Shown in pieces: positions 32,117 through 38,752 of a stretch of DNA of 38,752 nucleotides (its first letter is position 1; each line of letters starts with the position of its first letter). This DNA comes from Hydrogenophaga sp. (GTDB lineage Bacteria; Pseudomonadota; Gammaproteobacteria; Burkholderiales; Burkholderiaceae_C). The notes beneath the pieces are model-generated. The model did no database searches. It was given only the letters and a program-made list of their open reading frames with translations, and was not told the origin of the DNA. The stretch lies in the NCBI RefSeq assembly GCF_011772445.1, contig NZ_WVZN01000019.1, forward strand, positions 6,975 to 45,726, given 5' to 3'. The position numbers and the translations under genes are program-made.

Positions 32117-33160
32117 ATGTTCGCGACGCCGATCCATTCGACACGGGCCCTGTTGCTGGCGATGTGCGCGGCCGCCTCCATCGGTGCCAGCGCGCAGGAC
32201 ATCACCGGCGCCGGCGCGACCTTTCCCGCACCGGCCTACGCCAAGTGGGCCGAGGCCTTCAGCCGCGAGACCGGCATCAAGGTGAACTACCAGGCCATCG
32301 GCTCCAGCGGCGGCATCCGCCAGATCGACAGCCGCACGGTGGACTTCGGCGCCACCGACGCGCCCCTGAAGGACGAGGAACTCGAACGCAAATCGCAGGT
32401 GCAATTCCCGGCGCTCATCGGCGGCGTGGTGCCCGTGGTGAACCTGCGCGGCGTCAAGCCGGGCGAGCTGCGCCTCACTGGCGCCGTGCTCGCCGACATC
32501 TACATGGGCAAGCTCACGCGCTGGAGCGACCCGGCGATCAAGGCGCTCAACCCGAACCTTCCGCTGCCCGACGCCACCATCGCGCCGGTCTACCGCTCCG
32601 ACGGTTCGGGCACCACCTTCATCTTCACCAACTACCTGTCCAAGGTCAGCAGCGACTGGCGCTCGCGCATCGGCGAAGGCGCCACCGTGGGCTGGCCGCT
32701 GGGCGCGGGGGGCCGCGGCAACCCCGGCGTGGCCGCCCTCGTGGCCCGCGTGTCCAACAGCATCGGCTACGTGGAGTACGCCTACGTGCAGCAATCGCGC
32801 CTGACGCACGCGATCGTGCAGAACGCGGCGGGCCAGTGGGTGGCGCCTGGCACCGAGGCCTTCCGCGCCGCGAGCACGGGCGTGGACTGGAACGCCTCCA
32901 GCAGTCAGATGCTGACCCAGCAAGCCTCGCCCGAGGCCTGGCCCATCACCGGCGCCACCTTCGTGCTGATGCCGCGCAAGCCCGAGCGTGCCGAGCAGGC
33001 CGCCAACAGCCTGCGCTTCTTCCACTGGGCGTTCCAGAACGGTGCCGAGCTCGCGCAGTCGCTGGGCTACGCGGCCCTGCCGCCGGCCGTGGCCTCCACG
33101 CTGGTCACGCGCTGGGAAGGCATCACCGGTGCCGACGGCAAGCCCCTGTTCAAGCCCTGA
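32117..33160 (+). CDS. pstS: Phosphate-binding protein PstS-like
   Basis: The product has 347 residues. ATG 32117 is preceded by an AAGAAG ribosome site and begins a signal peptide (ends GASAQ, mature DITGAGATFPAPAYAKW). It has the PstS landmarks: GAGATFPAP, YQAIGSSGGIRQI, DFGATDAPL, and YRSDGSGTTFIFTNYLS, which together form the phosphate site in the family. Length is standard. No pstC, pstA or pstB follows; the next gene is epsD, 56 bases on. It may supply a distant transporter or act as a phosphate sensor/scavenger expressed with the exopolysaccharide genes. Confidence 0.92.
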   Translation: MFATPIHSTRALLLAMCAAASIGASAQDITGAGATFPAPAYAKWAEAFSRETGIKVNYQAIGSSGGIRQIDSRTVDFGATDAPLKDEELERKSQVQFPALIGGVVPVVNLRGVKPGELRLTGAVLADIYMGKLTRWSDPAIKALNPNLPLPDATIAPVYRSDGSGTTFIFTNYLSKVSSDWRSRIGEGATVGWPLGAGGRGNPGVAALVARVSNSIGYVEYAYVQQSRLTHAIVQNAAGQWVAPGTEAFRAASTGVDWNASSSQMLTQQASPEAWPITGATFVLMPRKPERAEQAANSLRFFHWAFQNGAELAQSLGYAALPPAVASTLVTRWEGITGADGKPLFKP

Positions 33161-33173
33161 GACACCTTTCCAC

Positions 33174-33193
33174 GGCGCGACTGGCGTCGCGCC
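33174..33193 (+). other. Stable hairpin between pstS and epsD
   Basis: GGCGCGAC and GTCGCGCC form a perfect 8-bp stem with a TGGC loop. It ends seven bases before the TTCAGGAG ribosome site of epsD (33201-33208). There is no T-run, so it is not a standard terminator. It may reduce read-through or protect the 3' end of the pstS message, giving more PstS than Eps proteins. Confidence 0.5.
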
Positions 33194-33216
33194 ATCTCCC
33201 TTCAGGAGTCCCCACC

Positions 33217-34197
33217 ATGAACACCTACCGCCCGACCCTGGCGCTGCCGCGCCGTCTGCTGAGCGCGCTGTGCGCGTCCTCCCTCCTGCTGCTGGCCGCC
33301 TGCGGCAACGCCGACGAAGGCGGGCCCGCGCAGGCCTCGCAAGTGGCCGCCAAGGTGGGCAGCAGCGAGATCTCCGTGCACCAGATCAACCAGGTCCTCA
33401 GCCGCACGCCGGTCAATGCCGATTCGAAGGAAGCGGTGCAGGCCGCCAGCCGCCAGGCGCTGGAGCGCCTGATCGACCAGCAGCTCGCCGTGGACCAGGC
33501 GACCGAGCAGAAGCTGCACCGCTCGCCCGACGTGGTGGCCCAACTCGAAGCGGCGCGCCGCGAGGTGCTGGCGCGCGCCTACCTGCAGCAGGTCACATCG
33601 GCCGCGCCCAAGCCCACGCCCGAGGAGATCCGCAAGTACTACCAGGACAACCCCGCGCTCTTCTCCGAGCGCCGCGTGTTCAACCTGCAGGAGCTGCGCA
33701 TCAGCAAGGCCACGCCCGTGATGGACACGCTGCAGACCATGGCCAGGGAAGGCCGCCGCATGGAAGACGTGGTGGCCATGCTGCGCGAGCGTGGCATCGC
33801 CTTCACCGGTGGCAGCGCGACGCGCTCGGCCGAGCAGGTGCCGCTGGACCTGCTGCCCAGGCTGCATGCCCTGCAGGACGGCCAGAGCCTGGTCGTGCCG
33901 GTCGGCGACAACGCCACCGTCATCCGCGTGGTGGCCTCGCGCAGCATGCCCGTGGGCGAGGAACAGGCCAGCGCCGGCATCGCCCAGTACCTGGGCAACC
34001 GCACCGCGGTCGAGGTCATGAACAACGAGATCAAGCGCCTGCGCGCGGCCACCACCGTCACCTACGTGGGCGACTTCCAGCAGGCCGCGGCCGGGTCCGG
34101 TGAGACGGCGCCGGCCACACCGGCATCGGTCACCGAAGAGCCGAAAAAGGACGACACCAGCAACGTGCTCGAACGCGGCATCCAGGGCCTCAAATGA
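33217..34197 (+). CDS. epsD: EpsD-family peptidyl-prolyl cis-trans isomerase lipoprotein
   Basis: The product has 326 residues with a good ribosome site (CAGGAG). The N-terminus ends in a lipobox (LLLLAAC), so it is a lipoprotein. The SurA/PpiC-like N-terminal region is clear (AAKVGSSEISVHQINQVL ... ALERLIDQQLAVDQA). A divergent rotamase segment follows (SERRVFNLQELRISK, LHALQDGQSLVVPVGDNATVIRVV). It matches the EpsD family of exosortase-linked exopolysaccharide clusters. Its likely role is folding or assembly help for envelope components of the exporter. Its stop overlaps the epsE start (ATGA). Confidence 0.88.
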   Translation: MNTYRPTLALPRRLLSALCASSLLLLAACGNADEGGPAQASQVAAKVGSSEISVHQINQVLSRTPVNADSKEAVQAASRQALERLIDQQLAVDQATEQKLHRSPDVVAQLEAARREVLARAYLQQVTSAAPKPTPEEIRKYYQDNPALFSERRVFNLQELRISKATPVMDTLQTMAREGRRMEDVVAMLRERGIAFTGGSATRSAEQVPLDLLPRLHALQDGQSLVVPVGDNATVIRVVASRSMPVGEEQASAGIAQYLGNRTAVEVMNNEIKRLRAATTVTYVGDFQQAAAGSGETAPATPASVTEEPKKDDTSNVLERGIQGLK

Positions 34198-35078
34198 AGC
34201 ACCCCCGCCGCGCTTCGCGCGACCCCCTCCAGGGGGCCATGCCTGCGGCCCGGCAAAGCCGGTTCCGCGGCATGCCCGGCCTGGCTTGGCTGGCGCGTCT
34301 GCTGGTCCTGCTCGCCCTGTGGAATCCTGCGTTCGCGCAGTCGCCCTCCTCCGGCGACTACCCGCTCGCCGCCGGCGACGTGATCCGCATCCAGGTGTTC
34401 CAGAACCCCGACCTCGCGCTGGAAACCCGCATCACCGAAAGCGGCACCATCAGCTACCCGCTGATCGGCAGCGTGCGCGTGGGTGGGCTCACCGTGGCCA
34501 CGGCCGAGCGGCGCATCGCCGAGGCCCTTCGCACCGGCGGCTTCCTGCAGAACCCGCAGGTCACCGTGCTGCTCACGCAGATCCGCGGCAGCCAGGTCTC
34601 GGTGCTGGGCCAGGTGGGCCGCCCCGGGCGCTTCCCGCTGGAAAGCCCCAACACGCGCCTGAGTGACATGCTCGCCAACGCGGGCGGCGCCAGCCCCGCC
34701 GGCGACGACATCGTCATCGTCACGGGCCAACGCGACGGCCAGCCCTTTCGCGCCGAGATCGACCTGCCCGCCCTCTTCCTGAAAGCGGGCGGCGCGCAAG
34801 ACATCGTGCTGCACGGCGGCGACGTGGTCTACGTGCACCGCGCGCCCACCTTCTACGTGTTCGGCGAAGCGCAGCGCCCGGGCTCCTTCCGCATCGACCG
34901 CGGCATGACCGTGATGCAGGCCCTGGCCCAGGCCGGCGGCCCCACGCCGCGCGGCTCGCTCAGCCGCCTGCGCCTGCACCGCCAGCAGGCCGACGGATCG
35001 ATCCTGGAGATCGAGCCCGCCATGAACGACAAGGTGCAGGCCAACGACGTGCTCTACGTGCGCGAGAGCCTTTTCTGA
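34194..35078 (+). CDS. epsE: Polysaccharide export protein EpsE (Wza family)
   Basis: The product has 294 residues from ATG 34194, which overlaps the epsD stop. An export domain (YPLAAGDVIRIQVFQNPDLALETRITESG...GSVRVGGLTVATAERRIAEAL) is followed by SLBB domains (VSVLGQVGRPGRFPLE and YVFGEAQRPGSFRIDRGMTVMQALAQAGG). It should form the periplasmic/outer-membrane channel for the polymer. The first 26 residues (MKHPRRASRDPLQG...) are encoded by a palindromic repeat. The natural signal peptide begins at Met27 (ATG 34272: MPGLAWLARLLVLLALW, cut after AFA). That internal ATG lacks a ribosome site, so translation probably starts at 34194 and yields an extended basic leader. Confidence 0.92.
   Translation: MKHPRRASRDPLQGAMPAARQSRFRGMPGLAWLARLLVLLALWNPAFAQSPSSGDYPLAAGDVIRIQVFQNPDLALETRITESGTISYPLIGSVRVGGLTVATAERRIAEALRTGGFLQNPQVTVLLTQIRGSQVSVLGQVGRPGRFPLESPNTRLSDMLANAGGASPAGDDIVIVTGQRDGQPFRAEIDLPALFLKAGGAQDIVLHGGDVVYVHRAPTFYVFGEAQRPGSFRIDRGMTVMQALAQAGGPTPRGSLSRLRLHRQQADGSILEIEPAMNDKVQANDVLYVRESLF
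34203..34275. repeat. Palindromic repeat inside the 5' end of epsE
   Basis: A run of nested palindromes: CGCGCTTCGCGCG (34210 region), CCCCCTCCAGGGGG, then CATGCCTGCGG and CCGCGGCATG as outer arms around CCGGC-AAA-GCCGG. It resembles short GC-rich repeats common between genes in Comamonadaceae (from memory), but here it lies in frame within the start of a coding region. Confidence 0.65.
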
Positions 35079-35091
35079 AGCGGTGCGCGCC

Positions 35092-36477
35092 ATGACCCCT
35101 CATCAGTTCTTTCTCATCCTGCGCGCGCGCTGGCTCGTGCTGCTGCTCACCTTCGTGGCGGTGGTGGGCACCACGGCCGTGGTCTCCTTCATGGCCGACA
35201 AGCAGTACACCGCCACCGCCTCGGTGGTGCTGGACGTGAAGTCCCCCGACCCGGTGAGCGGCATGATGCTCGCGGGCCTGATGGCGCCGGGCTACATGGC
35301 CACTCAGGTCGACATCATCAAGAGCGACCGCGTCGCCAAGCGCGTGGTGCGCAACCTGCGCATGGACAGCAGCGCCGCCATCCAGGCCCAGTGGGCCGAG
35401 GCCACCGGCAGCCGCGGCAGCCTGATCGACTGGCTGGCCGAGCTGCTCAAGCGCAACCTGGACGTGAAGCCCTCGCGCGAGAGCAACGTCATCAACATCG
35501 AATACATCGGCACCGACCCGAAGTTCGCCGCCGCCGTGGCCAACGCCTTTGCGCAGGCCTACGTTGACGTCAACCTGGACCTGCGCACCGAGCCCGCGCG
35601 CCAGTACGCCGGCTTCTTCGACGAACAGACCCGCGGCGCGCGCGAGCGCCTGGAACGCGCGCAGCGCGCGCTCTCCGACTACCAGCAGCGCCACGGCATC
35701 ACCAGCACCGACGAGCGCCTGGACTTCGAGACCGCCAAGCTCAACGAGACCAGCAGCCAGCTCACCGCCATCCAGGCCGCCACCACCGACAGCCAGAGCA
35801 AGCGCCAGCACAAGGACGGCGACTCCATCGCCGAGGTGATGCAAAGCCCGCTCATCAACGGACTGAAGGCCGACATCGCGCGCCAGGAGGCCAAGCTCAC
35901 CGAGGCCAGCGTCAACCTGGGCGCCAACCACCCGCAGCACCAGCGCATGCAGACCGAACTGAACGCCCTGCGCGAGCAACTGCGCACCGAGACGGACCGC
36001 ATCACCGGCTCCATCACCACCACCTACGAAGTCAACCGCCAGCGCGAGGCCCAGCTCCGTGCGGCGCTGCAGGAGCAGAAATCGCGCGTGCTCGAGCTCA
36101 ACCAGCAGCGCGACGAGATGGCGGTGCTGCGCCGCGAGATCGAATCGGCCCAGCGCCTGTTCGACACGGTGAGCCAGCGCGCCTCGCAGAGCACGCTGGA
36201 GAGCCAGGCCAACCAGACCAACATCTCGGTGCTCAACCCGGCCGTGCCGCCCACCGAACCCTCGGGTCCGCGCACGCGCCTGAACGTGGCCATCGCCATC
36301 TTCCTGGGCGGCCTGCTGGGCGTGCTGCTGGCCACCGCGCTCGAGTTCGCGCGCCGCCGCGTGCGCTCGATCGACGACCTCAGCGCCCTGGGCGACCTGC
36401 CGCTGCTGGGTCAGGTGGGCTCGGCGCGCGGCATGATCCGCCCGCTGCGCTTCAACATGGCCAAGGGGTCCGCATGA
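35092..36477 (+). CDS. epsF: Chain-length determinant protein EpsF (Wzz family)
   Basis: The product has 461 residues. ATG 35092 is preferred to a GTG nine bases upstream. A first membrane helix (WLVLLLTFVAVVGTTAVVSFM) is followed by the Wzz domain (YTATASVVLDVKSPDP) and a long periplasmic coiled-coil region (about 190-360, many Gln, Glu and Arg). A second helix (NVAIAIFLGGLLGVLLATAL) lies near 405-425, preceded by the Wzz proline motif (NPAVPPTEPSGPRT). No cytoplasmic kinase domain is fused; the separate EpsG supplies it. EpsF sets polymer length and links the kinase to the exporter. It lies 13 bases after epsE. Confidence 0.94.
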   Translation: MTPHQFFLILRARWLVLLLTFVAVVGTTAVVSFMADKQYTATASVVLDVKSPDPVSGMMLAGLMAPGYMATQVDIIKSDRVAKRVVRNLRMDSSAAIQAQWAEATGSRGSLIDWLAELLKRNLDVKPSRESNVINIEYIGTDPKFAAAVANAFAQAYVDVNLDLRTEPARQYAGFFDEQTRGARERLERAQRALSDYQQRHGITSTDERLDFETAKLNETSSQLTAIQAATTDSQSKRQHKDGDSIAEVMQSPLINGLKADIARQEAKLTEASVNLGANHPQHQRMQTELNALREQLRTETDRITGSITTTYEVNRQREAQLRAALQEQKSRVLELNQQRDEMAVLRREIESAQRLFDTVSQRASQSTLESQANQTNISVLNPAVPPTEPSGPRTRLNVAIAIFLGGLLGVLLATALEFARRRVRSIDDLSALGDLPLLGQVGSARGMIRPLRFNMAKGSA

Positions 36478-37331
36478 ACGCCCCGGAACGCATCCAGCCG
36501 GCCAGCGCCATCGGCGAAATCCTGGTCTCGCGCGGCCTGCTGCGCGAGCAGGACATCGAGCCCATCATCGAGCGCCAGCGCAGCAAGGGCGAGCCCTTCG
36601 GCGAGGCGGCCATCGCGCTCAAGCTCATCGCCCGGCCCGACCTGGACGCCGCGCTGTCCACCCAGTTCAACTACGGCTACCTGCGCGACGGACAAGGCAC
36701 GCTCTCGCGCGAACTGATCACGGCCTACAAGCCCTTTTCAAAAGTGGCCGAGCAGATGCGCGCGCTGCGCGGCCAGCTCATGCTGCGCTGGTTCAACGGC
36801 GATCCGCTGCGCAAGGTGCTCACCGTGGTGAGCCACCAGCCGCGCGACGGCCGAAGCTTCCTCGCGGCCAACCTCGCGGTGGCCTTCTCCCAGCAGGGCC
36901 AGCGCACCCTGCTCATCGACGGCGACCTGCGCAAGCCGCGCCAGCAGGCGCTCTTCCACACCAGGCACAGCGCGGGCTTTGCGGGCGTGCTCGCGGGCCG
37001 CGCGGGGCTGGAAGTCATCGAGAACGTGCCCGGCCTGCCCGGCCTGCGGGTGCTGCCCGCCGGTGCCGCGCCGCCCAACCCGCAGGAGCTGGTGGGCATG
37101 CCCCAGCTGGCCGACCTGCTCGAACACGCCATGGAGCAGAGCGACGTGGTGCTGATCGACACGCCGGCGGCCAGCACCTGCGCCGACGCCGAGATCATGG
37201 CCGCGCGCACCGGCGCGGCGCTGATGGTGACGCGGCGCCACCGCACGCCCCTGCGCGGCGCCAGCGAGTTCACGCGACGGCTGCAGGACACGGGCGTGGC
37301 GCTCGTGGGCGCCGTGCTCAATGACGGCTGA
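36474..37331 (+). CDS. epsG: Chain-length determinant kinase EpsG (BY-kinase family)
   Basis: The product has 285 residues, starting in a 4-base overlap with epsF. The ATPase part has a Walker A variant HQPRDGRSFLAANLAVAFS (about 122-140), Walker A' LLIDGDLRKPRQ (about 147-157) and Walker B DVVLIDTPA (about 223). As in other EpsG proteins, the P-loop has GRS in place of GKS. No tyrosine cluster is present at the C-terminus (ends VGAVLNDG), so autophosphorylation may be absent or occur elsewhere. The N-terminal region (about 1-75) resembles the GspE_N-type helical module common in this subfamily. Confidence 0.9.
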   Translation: MNAPERIQPASAIGEILVSRGLLREQDIEPIIERQRSKGEPFGEAAIALKLIARPDLDAALSTQFNYGYLRDGQGTLSRELITAYKPFSKVAEQMRALRGQLMLRWFNGDPLRKVLTVVSHQPRDGRSFLAANLAVAFSQQGQRTLLIDGDLRKPRQQALFHTRHSAGFAGVLAGRAGLEVIENVPGLPGLRVLPAGAAPPNPQELVGMPQLADLLEHAMEQSDVVLIDTPAASTCADAEIMAARTGAALMVTRRHRTPLRGASEFTRRLQDTGVALVGAVLNDG

Positions 37332-37773
37332 GGGAGTCCTCGGAATGCAAGGCCTTCATCTGACGCCGATGCCACAGCGCCGCGTGCGCCGCCGTGCCGA
37401 TGGCCGAACCCACCGCGTTGGCCAGCAGGTCGTCCAGGTCCAGCGAGCGCGTCGGGTCGAAGGCCTGCAGGCCCTCGTCGATCGCGCCCACCAGCAGCGC
37501 CAGGCCGAAGCACAGCCACAGGTCGCGCGCGCGGCGGATGCCGAGGAGCCAGCCCACGCCCAGGGCCACCACGGTGAACAGGACGATGTGCACCGGCTTG
37601 TCCCACGGCGACACCAGCACGTGCAGCACCGCGGCGTGAACGCGGGAACCCCCGACCCAGACCGCCAGGCAACCCGCCACGGCGGCCACCCACTTGAGGG
37701 CGCGGCGCGCCGTCGGATTTCGCGAGGTTGATGTGAACACGATGGGCCGTTCTCCCGGTGCGGCCAGCGGCAC
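37318..37773 (-). CDS. VanZ-like membrane protein
   Basis: The product has 151 residues from ATG 37773, or 140 from GTG 37740. The latter would avoid overlapping the xrtB start. Four hydrophobic helices are seen (ALKWVAAVAGCLAVWVGG, PVHIVLFTVVALGVGWLL, LWLCFGLALLVGAIDEGLQ, LLANAVGSAIGTAAHAAL). The VanZ signature lies around DKPVHIVLFTV, GAIDEGLQAFDPTRSLDLDDLLANAVG. Its stop overlaps the epsG stop by 14 bases. VanZ-like proteins often accompany exosortases and exopolysaccharide genes; the biochemical role is unknown. It is the only gene on the minus strand in this part of the window. Confidence 0.85.
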   Translation of the reverse strand: MPLAAPGERPIVFTSTSRNPTARRALKWVAAVAGCLAVWVGGSRVHAAVLHVLVSPWDKPVHIVLFTVVALGVGWLLGIRRARDLWLCFGLALLVGAIDEGLQAFDPTRSLDLDDLLANAVGSAIGTAAHAALWHRRQMKALHSEDSLSRH

Positions 37774-38647
37774 GCTGGCGCGTCAGTTGCTTGAATGGGC
37801 ACCCATTCTGCTGGGTTTGTGTGTCCTCTATGTGCCAACCCTGGTGGGCCTGTTCACCGGCCCCTGGGCGCAGGACGACCAGTACCACGGCCCCATCGTG
37901 CTGGGCATTTCGCTGTGGCTGCTGCAGCGGAACTGGGGCGCGATGGAGGCCGCCGCCGAGGGCCGTTCGGGCAGTGCCTTCGGCTGGGTACTGGTGGTGT
38001 TCGCCTTGTTCCTCTACGCCATCGGCCGCTCGCAAGGCATCGGCGTGTTCGAGGCCGGCTCGGTGATCTGGCTGCTGGCGGGCCTGATCGTGTTGCTGCG
38101 CGGCTGGGCCGCGCTGAAGGCGCAGTGGTTCGCGCTGTTCTTCATGCTGTTCATGGTGCCGCTGCCGCCGCAGGTGGTGGACGTGGTGACCATGCCGATG
38201 AAGATGGCCGTGTCCTACGCGGCCGAGAACATCCTCTATGCCGTGGGTTACCCCATCGGCCGCAACGGCGTGGTGTTGCAGATCGGCCAGTACATGCTGC
38301 TGGTGGCCGACGCCTGCGCGGGCCTTCAGACGCTGCTGACGCTGGAGGCCCTGGGCCTGCTGTACCTCAACCTGGTGCGCCGCGATTCGCTGTTCCGCAA
38401 CGTGACGCTGGCGGTGCTGATCGTGCCGATCTCCTTCACCGCGAACGTGATCCGCGTGATCGCGCTGTCGCTGATCACCTACCACTTCGGCAACGAAGCG
38501 GGGCAAGGTTTCCTGCACGGCTTCGCGGGGATGGTGCTGTTCCTCAGTGCGCTGGTGCTCATCATTGCCTTCGACAGCTTCTTGCAATTCGTTGAGGGGC
38601 TGCGGCGCCGTCCGCCACCTCCGCCCTCCTCCGGGGTGCTGGCTTGA
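37742..38647 (+). CDS. xrtB: Exosortase B (XrtB/EpsH)
   Basis: The product has 301 residues from ATG 37742; an in-frame GTG at 37733 would add three. Eight or so membrane helices are present. The catalytic triad of the exosortase family is in place: Cys192 in ADACAGLQTLLTL, Arg238 in FTANVIRVIAL, and His259 in GFLHGFAGM. The early segment WAQDDQYHGPIVLGISLWLL is typical of exosortases. Linkage to epsD-epsG and an EpsA regulator points to the XrtB subtype. It should process the C-terminal PEP-CTERM signal, with the protein encoded at 19215-20009 as an evident substrate. An EpsI-type gene usually follows; here a palindromic repeat follows instead, at least up to the window end. Confidence 0.93.
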   Translation: MGRSPGAASGTLARQLLEWAPILLGLCVLYVPTLVGLFTGPWAQDDQYHGPIVLGISLWLLQRNWGAMEAAAEGRSGSAFGWVLVVFALFLYAIGRSQGIGVFEAGSVIWLLAGLIVLLRGWAALKAQWFALFFMLFMVPLPPQVVDVVTMPMKMAVSYAAENILYAVGYPIGRNGVVLQIGQYMLLVADACAGLQTLLTLEALGLLYLNLVRRDSLFRNVTLAVLIVPISFTANVIRVIALSLITYHFGNEAGQGFLHGFAGMVLFLSALVLIIAFDSFLQFVEGLRRRPPPPPSSGVLA

Positions 38648-38676
38648 TGAATACCTTGCTCGTTGACACCTCGCTG

Positions 38677-38752
38677 GATGGCGGCGCCACGGCGCCCTGC
38701 TCCGCGAATGTCCCCCGCCAAGGGCTGCGCCCTTGGCTCCTCCTTTATTTCG
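38677..38752 (-). repeat. Paired palindromic element, copy D (cut by window end)
   Basis: This minus-strand copy starts 30 bases after the xrtB stop. Visible parts are GATGGCGG (outer arm), a 3-base loop, CACGGCGCCCTGC (13-base arm), TCC, GCGAATGTCCCCCG, apical hairpin CCAAGGGC-TGC-GCCCTTGG, and CTCCTCCTTTATTTCG at the edge. The second arms lie outside. Its apical hairpin is identical to that of B2. Confidence 0.88.

Noticed and set aside
38647..38752. ATG overlapping the xrtB stop (MNTLLVDTSLDGG...), possibly the next eps gene
   Set aside because: After about 10 codons the frame enters palindromic element D and gives repeat-derived peptide (SANVPRQGLRPW); no EpsI features are seen before the window ends.

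Overview
The window (about 38.8 kb, very GC-rich, dense and operonic) looks like a chromosomal segment of a beta-proteobacterium of the Burkholderiales, most likely Comamonadaceae (Hydrogenophaga/Rhodoferax-like). This rests on codon use, on the exosortase-B/EpsA-type exopolysaccharide genes, and on Comamonadaceae-style palindromic repeats. No rRNA, tRNA, CRISPR array, phage or transposase gene was seen.

Layout. (1) 1-31.9 kb is transcribed leftwards. Read in the direction of transcription it runs: a PhoB-like response regulator (31.9-31.2 kb); an atypical type II secretion / MSHA-like assembly operon (gspG, gspF, gspE, then split PilM/PilN/PilO/PilP-type inner-membrane subunits, a TPR-secretin and three pseudopilin-like proteins); and, coupled to its end by a 4-base overlap, the LuxR-type exopolysaccharide regulator EpsA. 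Next come a PEP-CTERM surface protein, a secreted PstS-like protein with its own terminator, a two-partner secretion pair (TpsB transporter and a 3383-residue TpsA adhesin), and an ExbB-ExbD-TonB energy module. In that module ExbB carries an exported DUF2341 + LamG-like region at its N-terminus. A putative porin and an ankyrin-repeat lipoprotein (cut by the left edge) finish this part. (2) 32.1-38.7 kb is transcribed rightwards: a PstS-type phosphate-binding protein with a candidate Pho-box promoter, then epsD, epsE, epsF, epsG and xrtB (exosortase B), with a VanZ-like gene on the opposite strand between epsG and xrtB.

How the parts may work together. Almost every product acts in the envelope or outside the cell: secretion machines, a giant adhesin, a PEP-CTERM protein and its likely sorting enzyme, and capsule/exopolysaccharide export. 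Two PstS-like proteins, an orphan PhoB-like regulator and a possible Pho box suggest phosphate control. The combination of T2SS, PstS-like protein, TPS pair and ExbB/ExbD/TonB recalls the phosphate-starvation hxc-lap-pdtA-exbB2 region of Pseudomonas aeruginosa (from memory, not checked).

The most unusual signal is not a gene. A roughly 100-nt element occurs seven times: three complete divergent pairs at 5.44-5.70, 28.81-29.06 and 30.95-31.20 kb, and one copy cut by the right edge. Each copy folds into the same stem-loop series. Two core strands are conserved, while the stems differ between copies but keep base pairing, including a compensatory double change in a core stem. I found no established name for it and treat it as a candidate undescribed REP/BIME-like or structured-RNA/ssDNA element. 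Two other nested palindromic repeats (2.1-2.3 kb and 34.2 kb) are unrelated to it in sequence.
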